Shown: positions 46,868 to 57,456 of the stretch, piece after piece
Numbering within the stretch: position 1 is the first letter of the stretch
How the letters are laid out: every line of letters begins with the position of its first letter
NCBI GenBank assembly: GCA_025331445.1
Contig: JAIWNE010000121.1
Coordinates: 37,455-101,454 of the forward strand
Direction: 5' to 3'
From: Blakeslea trispora
Lineage: Eukaryota > Mucoromycota > Mucoromycetes > Mucorales > Choanephoraceae
DNA: 64,000 nt
Made by a program: the position numbers and the translations under genes
The notes under the pieces: model-generated
The model's database searches: none
Told to the model about the DNA's origin: nothing
What the model saw: only the letters and a program-made list of their open reading frames with translations

Positions 46868-49800
46868 TTAAGATTCCATGTTGATATCAGGGCTGTAATT
46901 TTTAATAACTTCTGTATAAACAACATTGCGTGTGTATGTTTCATTTGATGATTGTATGGAGTGTGGAAGCTTTGTGTTGCAGTTGCTGTCCACCATTATC
47001 TTAATTGATTCAGGGGTTTTGACTCTGGATAAGGCTACATATAATTGGCCATGACCAAAAACATGGTTTAGTAGATACAATCCAAGGCTATCTAAAGTTT
47101 GCCCTTGAGCTTTGTTAATAGTCATTCCAAAAGCAAGTCGCACAGGAAACTGACATCTTTCAAAAGGCATAAGAACAGAGGGATCATTGTCTGTATGTAT
47201 TTTGACTCTTGGAATATAAACCACGGTTCCAGCATGAGATCCTGTTGCAATGCAAGCTTCTATGACATTTGCGAGTAGACACTTAACAATTAAGCGGGTG
47301 CCATTGCAAAGTCCTTGCTTGGGATTGAGATTACGCAAACACATGACAGGAACGCCTATTTTCAATGTCAATGCATGTGGTGGCAAGGAACCTGTTTCGA
47401 TGGAATTTAGAAGCTCAGTTGGTGCAAGCTGTTGATTATCCATGTTTTTTGGTTTATCAGCACTGTAGTAGGTTCTTGATTCACCTGGGAAAACTCTAAG
47501 CAGCAGCTCATTTATGCTGGCTACATCTTTGTTCTTAGTAGTCAAGATAGCTGAAGACATCATGGAACTGTGATCGATTGTCTGAGGATTTGAATACAGC
47601 CCAGGATAAACACCCCTCAAGAGATTGATCAAGTTGTTACCAGGAACAACCATAGCTTTTGGAAGCTTAATCAGATCGGTCTTAGTCGTACGCTGGTAGA
47701 TATTGATTGAAAGAGTTTCAACCTTATCATCCCCTATATCAAGAAGATAGTCTGCAAATGCTTGTAATTGAAGAGCAAGATTGGGATTATCACGGTTGAG
47801 AGCTTGTTTGACTCGCATGTTTACACGAAGTTTGAGCACTGTCATGTATTGCCAAAGGAAAGACATGTTTAAACATGACGATACAATATCAGCTCTACTA
47901 CCTTTTGGAATTACAGGCAGGATTTGCCTAAAGTCACCACCAAACACAAATAGACAGCCACCAAAAGGAATATCGGCAAAAATGGGGTTTTCGGCTTTAA
48001 GGACATCCCGAAATGTTCTATCTAATGCTTCATAAACTTCTCTGCTTATCATAGAAGCCTCGTCCCATATCACCAGCTTTGTCATTCTTAAAAGCAAAGC
48101 AGTGTTACTGTTGGGCTTGATGCCACACATTGAAGATCCAATAATTTTCAAGGGAATCTTGAATGTCGAGTGAGCAGTTCTTCCACCATCCATCAATAGT
48201 GAAGCTGTGCCACTTGAAGCTACAGCCAGAGCAATATTGCCTTCTCTTCTAACTTTATGCAACAAAGCATTAAATAAGAAGGTTTTGCCTGTCCCACCAG
48301 GACCATCAACAAAAAACATCTTTCCATCCGAAGAAGGCAAATCTACGTTTTGATAGGCATTAATAATGGCCCGGTATGCCAAAAGCTGATCTTCGTTGAA
48401 CTGCGATTCATTGACATCATCTGGCTTGGCTTGCGCAATCATGATCAAACGTTGTTGCTCTCTTATAATAATAGGAACATTTGCAACGTGTGTATTTCCT
48501 GATCTAATGCTAATGTCAGGGATGTTAAATCCGTAATAAGTAAGGAGATCAATGTCGTATTGGCCACGTAGAGTCTCATCCAAATCAAGAAGACAATAGT
48601 CGTATGAAAGGCTTTCAATATTTGTGATTATTGGATCAATCTGTTCATCGTTTTGTAACTCATGCATGTAATCGTCTGATATGTCCTTTTTAAACTTGGA
48701 GTACAATTCAAAAGGATTCGTAGGAAAGCAAAAAGCAAGAATAGTACAAAACAGATTACGGAGCGATTTTGCTGACTGAAATACAGATGCTTCTGCCAAA
48801 CAGTGCTCCCATTGACTATCAGATTCAAGTATGCCAAGTGCTTCTGCTGCTTGCTGAAAGGTAGGGTAGACTGTACCGTCTACTGTTCTCATATCAGCAA
48901 AGCACTGAGCTCCAGGAATATGACATAGAAGCATACGAAGGTAGTACTTTTCAGCTTGTTTTGGAGAAACAGTATAGATGCGACCGATGGTGTTACCTTT
49001 TTTTCTTGGTGTCCAGTGCTTGTTCCTGTCATTGTGCCATACATAATGTTCTGGAAAGTTAGGATACAATATATTCCTGGCAGCGGGATCAGACCTATTA
49101 GTTTTCATCCAAGCAGTCAGAGTAGTATCTTGAATAGCGGCTCTTTGTACCACTGAGCTAAGATTGTCTTCTTCGCTGTAATATACTGCTTGCTCGTTCT
49201 CCAAATGAACTTGTAGGCGTTGATGCGCAGGATATTCTCTATGCAAATGATAGTGAAATAACCGCCAGCATGCTTCTGGGGCAGAGACGTATCGAGCATC
49301 AAGATAGAGCTTGATTTCATTCCTTTCTTCTATGGTAACAGCAGCTCGGTCATGACCCTTGTATACGTACTTGAAGACATACTTAATAGCATCAATTGAT
49401 GCACATGATTCAACGTTTATGTGTGCGTTGCATTTTGTGCAAAGGTACAAATTGTGGGGTACAATCCACCTGTTATCAATGTTTAGCCTTTGATTCCCAC
49501 TTATTGTTTTCAAAACGACAACTCCATTGTTACGTCTCATATACTCAGGATAGCCTCCTGAAGCGTTGATCTTCGTCTCAGAAGAGAAGCTTTTAGGAAA
49601 CTGCTTTGTACATTGACCACCTTTCATACATTGTGAATTGGGATTAAGTGCACCGCATGGGCCATGAATCATGTTTTTAGTGACAGTTTCGTAAGCAAGC
49701 GGATGCAAGTTAGGATCTGGAATTTCTGCTGAGATCATTGCATCAAATTCTTCAGCAGTTGCTGGCTTATCATCAGGGTGTAGTATGAAAAGCATGTGTG

Positions 49801-50557
49801 CATGTGGTAAACCACGCTTTTGAAACTCTATTGTATACACAAAGCCAACAATTCTTCCAAACACCAACCCCTTTGTTATCTCCTCAATGATGCGGTTTAG
49901 CTTCATGTTGAAGACTCGAGCGCATAGATCAGGTCGGTCAGATGCTTTTTGTCCATGTTGAAGCTCACGTTGAATTTCGGGCCAAGCAGGATTACACGTT
50001 ACAGTGATAAATAGGTCAGGCTTGCCAAAACGCCGAACTATACTCATAGCATCTTGATAGTTTTGATGCATGTGTCTAGGCCCACCGACAAAAGAAGAAG
50101 GCAAGATGATTTTTTGCCCTATTTGTTCTAAGGAAGTTGCCCCATCATTACTGTTCAAGGCATCTTCTAAACCTTGGTACAATTCAAATCTTAATTGTTC
50201 TTGATGACGGATAAATGATAATCGACCTTGTTCCATTTTTGCACACATATCGACAACATACTGATGGAATAGTTTACCAAAAAGATGAAGAAGATTTCCA
50301 GTGTTAGGTCTGACCATTAGGCGAGAACTATAATACGCCATAGCTGATACTTTATCGTGTGGAGCATTGAGACTCTTAGTTTCAATATTCCAGGCAGCCA
50401 TACCGTCAGGATGTAACAGAACGTAGTGAAGAGGATCATAAAACTGATTGGTTTCATTTATTCTGTTGAGAGAGCCATCGCCTTTCAACTGAACAACCAA
50501 ATCTCGATTTGAAGTAGCCATGTTATTAGAAGATCCTTCACCACCAACTATAATCAC
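46868..50557 (-). CDS. Helitron Rep/helicase (HUH endonuclease plus PIF1-like helicase)
   Basis: 1,229 open codons. The Helitron-like N domain spans about residues 70-260. The HUH motif is RGLPHAHML (His 252 and 254), and the two catalytic tyrosines are in KYVFKYVYKG (393 and 397). The helicase follows with Walker A GPGGTGKT (752-759), Walker B VIWDEASM and the closing LYVALSRVK. It nicks and unwinds DNA for rolling-circle transposition. There is no endonuclease domain at the C-terminus, so this is the canonical type. The first ATG is at residue 13 (MATSNRD). Family members usually have a longer, Cys-containing N-terminus, missing here: upstream, the frame meets stops beyond the mariner insertion, so it is 5'-truncated or has an unseen exon. 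No internal stop. Confidence 0.93.
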   Translation of the reverse strand: MIIVGGEGSSNNMATSNRDLVVQLKGDGSLNRINETNQFYDPLHYVLLHPDGMAAWNIETKSLNAPHDKVSAMAYYSSRLMVRPNTGNLLHLFGKLFHQYVVDMCAKMEQGRLSFIRHQEQLRFELYQGLEDALNSNDGATSLEQIGQKIILPSSFVGGPRHMHQNYQDAMSIVRRFGKPDLFITVTCNPAWPEIQRELQHGQKASDRPDLCARVFNMKLNRIIEEITKGLVFGRIVGFVYTIEFQKRGLPHAHMLFILHPDDKPATAEEFDAMISAEIPDPNLHPLAYETVTKNMIHGPCGALNPNSQCMKGGQCTKQFPKSFSSETKINASGGYPEYMRRNNGVVVLKTISGNQRLNIDNRWIVPHNLYLCTKCNAHINVESCASIDAIKYVFKYVYKGHDRAAVTIEERNEIKLYLDARYVSAPEACWRLFHYHLHREYPAHQRLQVHLENEQAVYYSEEDNLSSVVQRAAIQDTTLTAWMKTNRSDPAARNILYPNFPEHYVWHNDRNKHWTPRKKGNTIGRIYTVSPKQAEKYYLRMLLCHIPGAQCFADMRTVDGTVYPTFQQAAEALGILESDSQWEHCLAEASVFQSAKSLRNLFCTILAFCFPTNPFELYSKFKKDISDDYMHELQNDEQIDPIITNIESLSYDYCLLDLDETLRGQYDIDLLTYYGFNIPDISIRSGNTHVANVPIIIREQQRLIMIAQAKPDDVNESQFNEDQLLAYRAIINAYQNVDLPSSDGKMFFVDGPGGTGKTFLFNALLHKVRREGNIALAVASSGTASLLMDGGRTAHSTFKIPLKIIGSSMCGIKPNSNTALLLRMTKLVIWDEASMISREVYEALDRTFRDVLKAENPIFADIPFGGCLFVFGGDFRQILPVIPKGSRADIVSSCLNMSFLWQYMTVLKLRVNMRVKQALNRDNPNLALQLQAFADYLLDIGDDKVETLSINIYQRTTKTDLIKLPKAMVVPGNNLINLLRGVYPGLYSNPQTIDHSSMMSSAILTTKNKDVASINELLLRVFPGESRTYYSADKPKNMDNQQLAPTELLNSIETGSLPPHALTLKIGVPVMCLRNLNPKQGLCNGTRLIVKCLLANVIEACIATGSHAGTVVYIPRVKIHTDNDPSVLMPFERCQFPVRLAFGMTINKAQGQTLDSLGLYLLNHVFGHGQLYVALSRVKTPESIKIMVDSNCNTKLPHSIQSSNETYTRNVVYTEVIKNYSPDINMES

Positions 50558-50590
50558 TCCTATTTCGGAATTCCCAGTTGACCTGTTGTA

Positions 50591-52225
50591 CAGTGACCCG
50601 CAAAACTGTTCAAAAAGATTTTTTTTTTACTTTGAACCTTATGATCGGGTATTCAAACACATTTTAAACCCCTTTTGTCATACCTTGTTAGAAAGCCTCA
50701 GTAATTTACTATATGATGACCAGGTTGCACAATGATTGGTTGACCTTGAAATGAATACCACTATTTTAAAAAAAAAAGTCTTTTTGAACAGTTTTGCGGG
50801 TGTGCATTATATTTTTATTAATAGGGGATTTGACCACCTTTAGCGGCAATAAGATCAGCTATTCTATTAGGCATGCTTTCAACAAGATTGTTGCATGTTT
50901 CAGGATCAATATTGTTCCAAATTTGAGTTACACGATCAAATAACTCAGCAATAGAGCCTGGAGCAGTGTCAAAGGCAGCTAAACGTCTTTTGACTATACT
51001 TCAAAGGTTCTCAATGGGATTTAAGTCGGGCGAGAAGGACGGCCAGTCGAGAACTTGAATGTTGCAATCCTTGAGATGACGTTTGGTATGCTTGGAAGTA
51101 TGCTTGGGGTCATTATCATGCTGAAATATGGCGTCATCCTCAGTATAACCATAGAATTCTAGCGATCTGACCAACTCATCGTCTATAATTTGAGTGTACA
51201 ACTCAGAGTCCATCTTGCCATTGATCTTCGCAAGAAAGCCTGGACCTTTCCAACAGAAGCAGCCCTAAAGCATGATGGAACCACCTCCATGCTTGTAGAG
51301 ATGATCAAGTTGAAACGCTTTCAACTCCTTGTTATCGGCTTTCCAAACCCATTGAGCACCATCCGAGCCAATTCTGTTGATTTTGGTCTCATCGGAGAAC
51401 ATCACGGACCACCAATCGTTGATAGTCCAACTTCTGTGAGCCTCGGCCCATTCCAAGCGGTCTTTCATACGCTTAGGTGTTAGAGGAAGGACCTTTGGCT
51501 AATGAATAGCTGTCATTTTGGCGCTTTTGAGAAACCTACGCACGGTATCCTCAGAAACAACAACTTGTTGATCAGCCAAGAATCGCTGCGCATCTTTTGC
51601 GGTCTTGAAAACGCCAGTAGAAAGACCTTGAAGTACCTTGCGACCGAGATTCTTGCTGATCTTACCTGGTCGGCCACCCGCATGTTGAGGAATCTCCAAG
51701 TTCATCTCACCACGAATGTTTGAAACGGTACCTTGACTGATACCAAGCTGACGCGCTACTTCGCGAACATTTTTACCTTTGGAAAGCATAGCTTTCGCGT
51801 CATTTCGTTTGTCATTGCTGATGTGTTTGGGCATGTTGGTAGATGTCAAGTAGATGTAACTAGATGGAGCAATGTCGATTAAATTGGTCTGACAAAACCA
51901 ACCAAAATTCACACAAACCTTTAAAAAAGTGAAGAGAAGAAGAAAAAAAACAATTACGCGTCAAAATAATTTCAAATACTAGCCCCCCTCCCTTAGTTAT
52001 AATTTTTCTCGGACACACGCAAAACTGTTCAAAAAGACTTTTTTTTTTAAAATAGTGGTATTCATTTCAAGGTCAACCAATCATTGTGCAACCTGGTCAT
52101 CATATAGTAAATTACTGAGGCTTTCTAACAAGGTATGACAAAAGGGGTTTAAAATGTGTTTGAATACCCGATCATAAGGTTCAAAGTAAAAAAAAAATCT
52201 TTTTGAACAGTTTTGCGGGTCACTG
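50591..52225. mobile_element. Tc1-type transposon with about 215-bp terminal repeats
   Basis: 1,635 bp flanked by TA (50589-50590 and 52226-52227). Both ends read CAGTGACCCGCAAAACTG inward. Each about 215-bp terminal repeat also ends internally with an inverted copy of its tip (CTTTTTGAACAGTTTTGCGGG), so every end is itself an inverted repeat, similar to IR/DR-type Tc1 elements. Inserted just upstream of the Helitron gene. The transposase carries stops. Confidence 0.95.
51001..51912 (-). pseudogene. Tc1-like transposase with three nonsense codons
   Basis: One frame holds an HTH domain (EVARQLGISQGTVSNI, then SEDTVRRFLK), then the DDE core: VMFSDETKIN, FQHDNDPKHTS and SPDLNPIEN. It is interrupted by in-frame stops at about 51499, 51265 and 51001. 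At the second and third, family alignment expects Trp (MLWGCF and ENLW), so TGG became TAG and TGA. No frameshifts were seen. The product is inactive, but all catalytic residues remain recognisable. Confidence 0.92.
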
Positions 52226-53002
52226 TATGATGAGGATCAAGCTTAATACTGAAGAAGAAAAAAGTAGCAGCGTGGTGTTCTTTTTTTTTTAGATTGAAGT
52301 CAACTTGCAGCTTAAAAGCTTTCCTGACTGTTCTCTTTTCGTTGTATTTCCAAACCAGAGTCCACGCTTGGAATGTCTGTGTCCAATATACTGCATTGCT
52401 GAAATGACATGAGCTCGCTAAGTCTCATCTGCTTTTAAAGAGATAAATAAACTATGAGTTAAGGCTACTTGTAATAAAAAAAATAAATAAATTTAAGAGA
52501 GGGAGAAAAAAAGTGTGTATGATTTTGGCTGAGATTGAATAGAGCTATTTCTCTTTATTTTTTATTTTTTTAAAGTGTACGCATACATGCCCATGTCGAC
52601 AAGTCTAATGTCGTTTTTTCGACACAAAAAAAAGAAAAGAGGTGCCTGTTTGTAGCTATATTAAATGGATATATTACTGAATGCTTATAATGCACTTGAA
52701 GCGCTCTCTTAGTTGCTTTTCATAGATTTTTTAACGGTTAAGTAATGTCAGGATATTTTATTCTTGTGTCGGTGATTCAATAATAAAATCTGTCAGTGTG
52801 ATATTTTTCTCTCTCTCTCTTTTTTTTGTTATCGACAAGACCCAAATAGGAAGCTGTCAATAAGTTGAATTTTTTTCTTTTTTCCTTTCTTTTCTCTTTT
52901 TCTCTCTTTTTTATTACTTTTTTTTAAAGTATACAGGTAAGTCTTTTTCTTTTCTTTTTTTTCTTCGGTCAAGCCACTGATAGTCTACTTTCTTTTACTT
53001 AG
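52226..53002. other. Non-coding junction of Helitron flank and element C
   Basis: Starts with the continuation of the Helitron 5' flank split by the Tc1 element. No gene seen; polypyrimidine runs near 52800-52960. The far end of element C was not found here. Confidence 0.4.
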
Positions 53003-54109
53003 TTCTTGTCTTTGATTGATATGTGTTTACTTTGTTGTATAACTTGAGGTAATTATTCATGAGCATCTATATTGTAATTCTTTTTATTCACGTAATTCTT
53101 TCGTTTAGAGCCTAGTTGTGCTTAATAATGATATTATTTACAAGGACCCTGTTGATGGCTTTTTTAAACGTAAGTGAAATATCAGAATCTATAATTTCAG
53201 TAAAACTTATTGCTTTCTTTTTAGGCTTTCAAATGTTGGTATGCTCCTTTGACACGGTAAACTGCCTTTCGTATAGCCTCTGACTATGGATTGTCTGTAA
53301 GTACATTTGTCATTTCTTTTTGTGTTATTTCGCTTTTAACTCATGATGATGTTGTTTTAGTTCAAATCCGGTTGTTCCTTGTTTGGTTTGTTTTCTGCCT
53401 TTTGGATGTAAAATTGCTGTCTCTCTCCATCTGCTTTTATGGTCTATCTGTTGCGTTTGTGTCTCAATTCGAATTGCTCTTTCCTGTACTCTGATCGCTC
53501 TTGCCATCGCTTTTTCTCAAAGCAATTTGCCATTTCTATCGGTTTTTTTCTGGCTATATTCTCTGCATCTACCGATTATTGCTTTTTTTTTACCTAATCC
53601 CCTAGTATTTTCCCCCATAAAGAAGCCATTATTTTCTATTAAAAAAGTTTTTTTCTATAATAAAAAGCCACTTTTTTAAGCCTCTAATCCTCTATATTTA
53701 CTGTAAACAGTCCAATTGTAAAGAAGTATATTTGTGTAAAGAAGTCCATATCATCCAATTAGAAATGTCAATTTCAATAAAATAGCAAATGTAAAGCCAA
53801 TTAAACAAAGAATTTTGGAGTATATTTATAAAAATGGCCAATTGAATAAAGATTCTTTAAAAAAGGTATCCAATCACGAAGCTAAAGTAAATAAGACGGA
53901 CGCCCTGTATGATCCACTGGGGACATGGCAAGCATTTCATCTGTCCAGTCCACAGCAGTGATCGTCGGGTCTCAACTAACAGTGGACCTGCAGTGGACTT
54001 GCAGTGGGACTTTACGATCACTTTTGTGCAGCGGACGCCGAATTGCTGTACAAATAACCGACGTCCACCGCTAAATTTGGCAGCAGTGGACGTCCTTTTG
54101 GGTGTAGTG
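52900..54109 (-). mobile_element. CACTA element C, inverted left-end fragment
   Basis: Ends at 54109 with TTTTGGGTGTAGTG; its last about 500 bp are the reverse complement of the left end of element B with few changes. Inward it keeps the same plan, including exon-like units. The opposite terminus and both genes are missing and no 3-bp duplication is seen, so it is a truncated remnant. Confidence 0.85.
53003..53296 (+). ncRNA. Putative outward multi-exon transcript, element C
   Basis: Three exon-like units on the plus strand: 53003-53048, 53109-53169 and 53225-53296 (46, 61 and 72 nt), with TTAG acceptors and GTAATT, GTAAGT and GTAAGT donors. Relative to the terminus they sit as in elements A and B, again reading outward. 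No common open frame. Inferred from signals only. Confidence 0.4.
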
Positions 54110-55189
54110 CTCGGGGGATCTAGTATCTTGAATGCCTTGAATAAGGGAAGCTGGTTTGACAATGAAGTTATCATATCAAGGACAAGTCAACTTCCGGTGA
54201 AGCAGAACAGTATTGAGGAAAGAAATCAGTCTGCCCTCATTATCCACTGTGTTCCCAAGACATCCAATTTCCATTTCTGTATCTTTCGCCTCAACTGTTA
54301 TCAAACACCTCCTATCGTATTTGTTGCCACAAATATTTTTTGTTTACTACTGTTTATCTCTCATGAGGTCCATCGTGAATTACAAATAGTTATTTTTTTC
54401 TCTATTATTTATCCCTCATCGTATGCATCGTCAAATGCAAGAATATTTTTATCTCTATTATTTATCCCTCATCGTATCCATAACAAAACAATTCAGTGAA
54501 AAAGAAGTATATAAATATCATTACTATTTCGAAGAATAAAGGATCATCTTTATCATTATCTTTACCTTTAGTTTTAGTTTTATCTTTACAAGAATCTTTC
54601 TTTTACAAACACATTTTCAGTCTAAATTCAAGACCCAAAGGAAAAACTCTGACGTTTATATTGCTGTGTACAAGAAGCTTATCTCAGGATTGAATCGGAC
54701 ATTCTTGGTTTTGAAGAATTGATTCAAGAAATAAGTGATCTAAAGGAAAACACAAGGAAGAAAATACAAGAAAAACTTTTGGCTCTAATCTGGTCTCAGG
54801 ATAAATTTGTTCTTTTTGGAAAAGACTTGGTTAGTTGTTGTGATTTTGATCTTTCTTTGTACTTGTTGCCTATTTTATTGTTATTTTTGATTTGTTGCAC
54901 GCATTTGCTTCCCTCCTATCCTCCTATTTGTTCTTTATCTTTGTTATTAAAACTCCTGTTGTTCACTCTCGTCTATCTGCATTCTATTGTTGTTGTTCGT
55001 CTCTGATCTGTGCTCAATTGAAAACTCAAGAAATAAACCTCCTTCAAATTGCTCAGACATTCATCATTATACCTTGACATTTGAGTATATTTTACAAAAA
55101 ATTATACAGTACTAACAAAAACTTTGAAGAGTTTTTTCTCCACTTCTAGACCTTTACAAAAAAGGAAAGTGGTATTTTTTGAAAGCTAC
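54110..55189. other. Spacer before helicase fragment, possible LTR-like end
   Basis: No gene recognised. It contains TTTATCCCTCATCGTAT-like repeats (54408-54480) and ends near 55078 with ATTATACCTTGACA, the same closing word as the LTR-like sequence at 27151, so a degraded LTR may lie here. Confidence 0.35.
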
Positions 55190-57106
55190 GAGTTACCTCT
55201 ATATCATATTCCAATATTAGGGCGGTGTTGCTGTGCCTCTATAGATCCATTGAAAGTGATTATCATTGACGAAAAAAGTATGATTTCTTCAAAAATATTT
55301 TCTTGGATTGACAAAAGATTGAGAGATATCTTCAATTCTGAACAGCCTTTTGGCGGTCGCCATGTTATACTATTTGGTGATTTTTTGCAGTTACCTCCAG
55401 TCATGGGCTCGCCCATATACACCGATCCAGCCGACAATATATCTACCTTGTTAGTTGAGATGCGAACGAAGGAGATATGAAACAGCTTCAAAATCCACAA
55501 ATTGACCGAAATCATGCGTCAAAAAGACTATGCTCTTTTCGCGAAAGCTTTGAACAATATGGCTGTAGGAACAATGTCGCAAGAGGACATTAATATTTTC
55601 AAAAGCAGATTGGTTCCTTCTTTGCCTGTAATACCAATGTTTTAACAACAATTGATGGTGAATGTACTCTTCCACTTTGCTTTGACCAAGTTGTTGGTAA
55701 TGGCGGCAACGCTGCTGTAAGAAAGAGTCTTTTAAACTACTTTAGCAGTAGTGAAATGCCAGCACACAAAACAATGTGATTGTTTAAAGAGCTAACATTG
55801 AAAGTGAATGGAAGGTACCTGATCACAAACAACCTTGACACAAGCGATGGGTTGATCAATGGTACAACTGGAGTTCTAAAGAGGATTGACTACGGTCAAC
55901 ACAAGCCATCACCTCAATCAGAACCCGTTGCCAAAGCAATAAGGGTGTGGTTATTGTTAGATGATGAGAAGAGTGGTAGAAAGAAGCGCTCGGCATTGTC
56001 CGAGCTATTTGCTAGTGAGCCTTCACTTTCTAGAGCATGGACTCCAATCGATCCTATCACTTTGGTAGTAAAAAGAAGAATGAACAGCCCTCTATCAGTC
56101 AAAAGAACTCAGTTTCCTCTGACAGTGGCTGAGGCTATGACAATACATAAGAGCCAAGGTTCAACATATAGAAAGGTGTTCGTTGACCTTACCGGTAGAT
56201 CTCTGTCAAGACTATTAATGTATGTAGCATGCTAAAGAGCTACCTCTGCATCTGGCTTGTATCTTGTTGGCAATAAATTTCAAGCAACCAAACCCCCTCG
56301 CCCTGACGAAGCAATTGCGATCGAACTTTCAAGACAAAGTACTGTAAAATTGAAGCCAGCTTTTGATTCGATTTGTAACAAAAGTCATGCTTTCAATTTC
56401 AAATAATCTTTCACAATGTCCGAAGCCTTAAAGGTCATTTTGATCAAATCTTAAACGATCAAGCTTATCTGTCTTCAGACTTTTTGCTTTTCGCAGAAAC
56501 TTGGACAACCGAAAATCAAAATTTTATCTTGCCAGGATTTGAAGAAGTTGCTCGCGTTGATGTTATTGGCTCTGTTCCTAGAGCTAATCGTAGTATTTGC
56601 TTTGCAAGAGACCTGTATGTAGAATCGAGATGTAAACCACGTGTTTACGAACGTCTTGCAATTGATGAAGCAGGTCATAAAATGTCTGTATCAGCCTTCA
56701 TGATAGATGAGGTGCTTATAGCATCCGTATACTGCTCTCCAAGATTAAAGAAAGAATACACTATACAAGAGTTAAAAGAGCTACTTAACATTCAATCGAG
56801 ATTTAAAATCATAGCAGGTGACTTCAATTCCCATTTCGATGAAGAAGAAAACCCTTTATGCCAACTGCTTGGACAACATGGTTTAAGCTCATGTCTTAAC
56901 AGCACTATAACTTCAACAACAAAATACAAATCCTTCATCGATAACATATTTACAAATATTTCTGATTCAAATGCAGGAAGATATATTTCTTTTACAAGCT
57001 ATCATGATCATCTTTACATGCAATTCAACTTATTATTATCAATAAACAAATATTTCATAAACAAGTTTCTGATGTACTTCAATAAATCTCATTCAAAACC
57101 AATATG
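55190..57106 (+). pseudogene. Helentron-type PIF1 helicase plus AP-like endonuclease remnant
   Basis: The C-terminal half of a PIF1-like helicase: Walker B VIIIDEKSM, GDFLQLPPVMGSP, LTEIMRQKDYALFAKALN, RYLITNNLDTSDGLINGTTG, and TVAEAMTIHKSQG. After a short linker an endonuclease/exonuclease/phosphatase domain follows: HNVRSLKGHFDQIL, FAETW, IIAGDFNSHFD, SFIDNIFTN and a YHDHLY end motif. In-frame stops (about 55478, 55777, 56233) and one base shift near 56402 break what was one reading frame. This helicase-endonuclease order is the hallmark of Helentron/Helitron2 proteins. The Rep part and Walker A are absent. Cut at 57106 by a solo LTR. Confidence 0.8.
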
Positions 57107-57456
57107 TGTGGAGATTGGGTAATATGCAAGAATAAAAAGACAAGTGAGTACTTTGATAATCCTTTTATTCTGATAAAGAGAGATAAGTTTTCTATCTAAT
57201 GAATTTACAACGACTATTTATACAAAACGATTTGAGATTGGTTTATCCAATTATTTAAGCTGAGAGTAGAAATGATTGTTGATGAGCAAGCTTTAAAGAC
57301 TTGCTCTTGTTATAATAAGGGTTATTGTTATTGATGTATGACTAGTTTGAAAATGATCTAAGGGATTGATTGGCTTAATCCTGAAGTTGATCTCAGCTGT
57401 CATTTATATTTAGGATGTGCAATTTATCTGATTGATACTCAGTCTGAGTCTGAGTA

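Noticed and set aside
54110..55078. Complete LTR retrotransposon ending ATTATACCTTGACA
   Set aside because: Only one end word matches the sequence near 27151; no start, partner LTR or target duplication was found.
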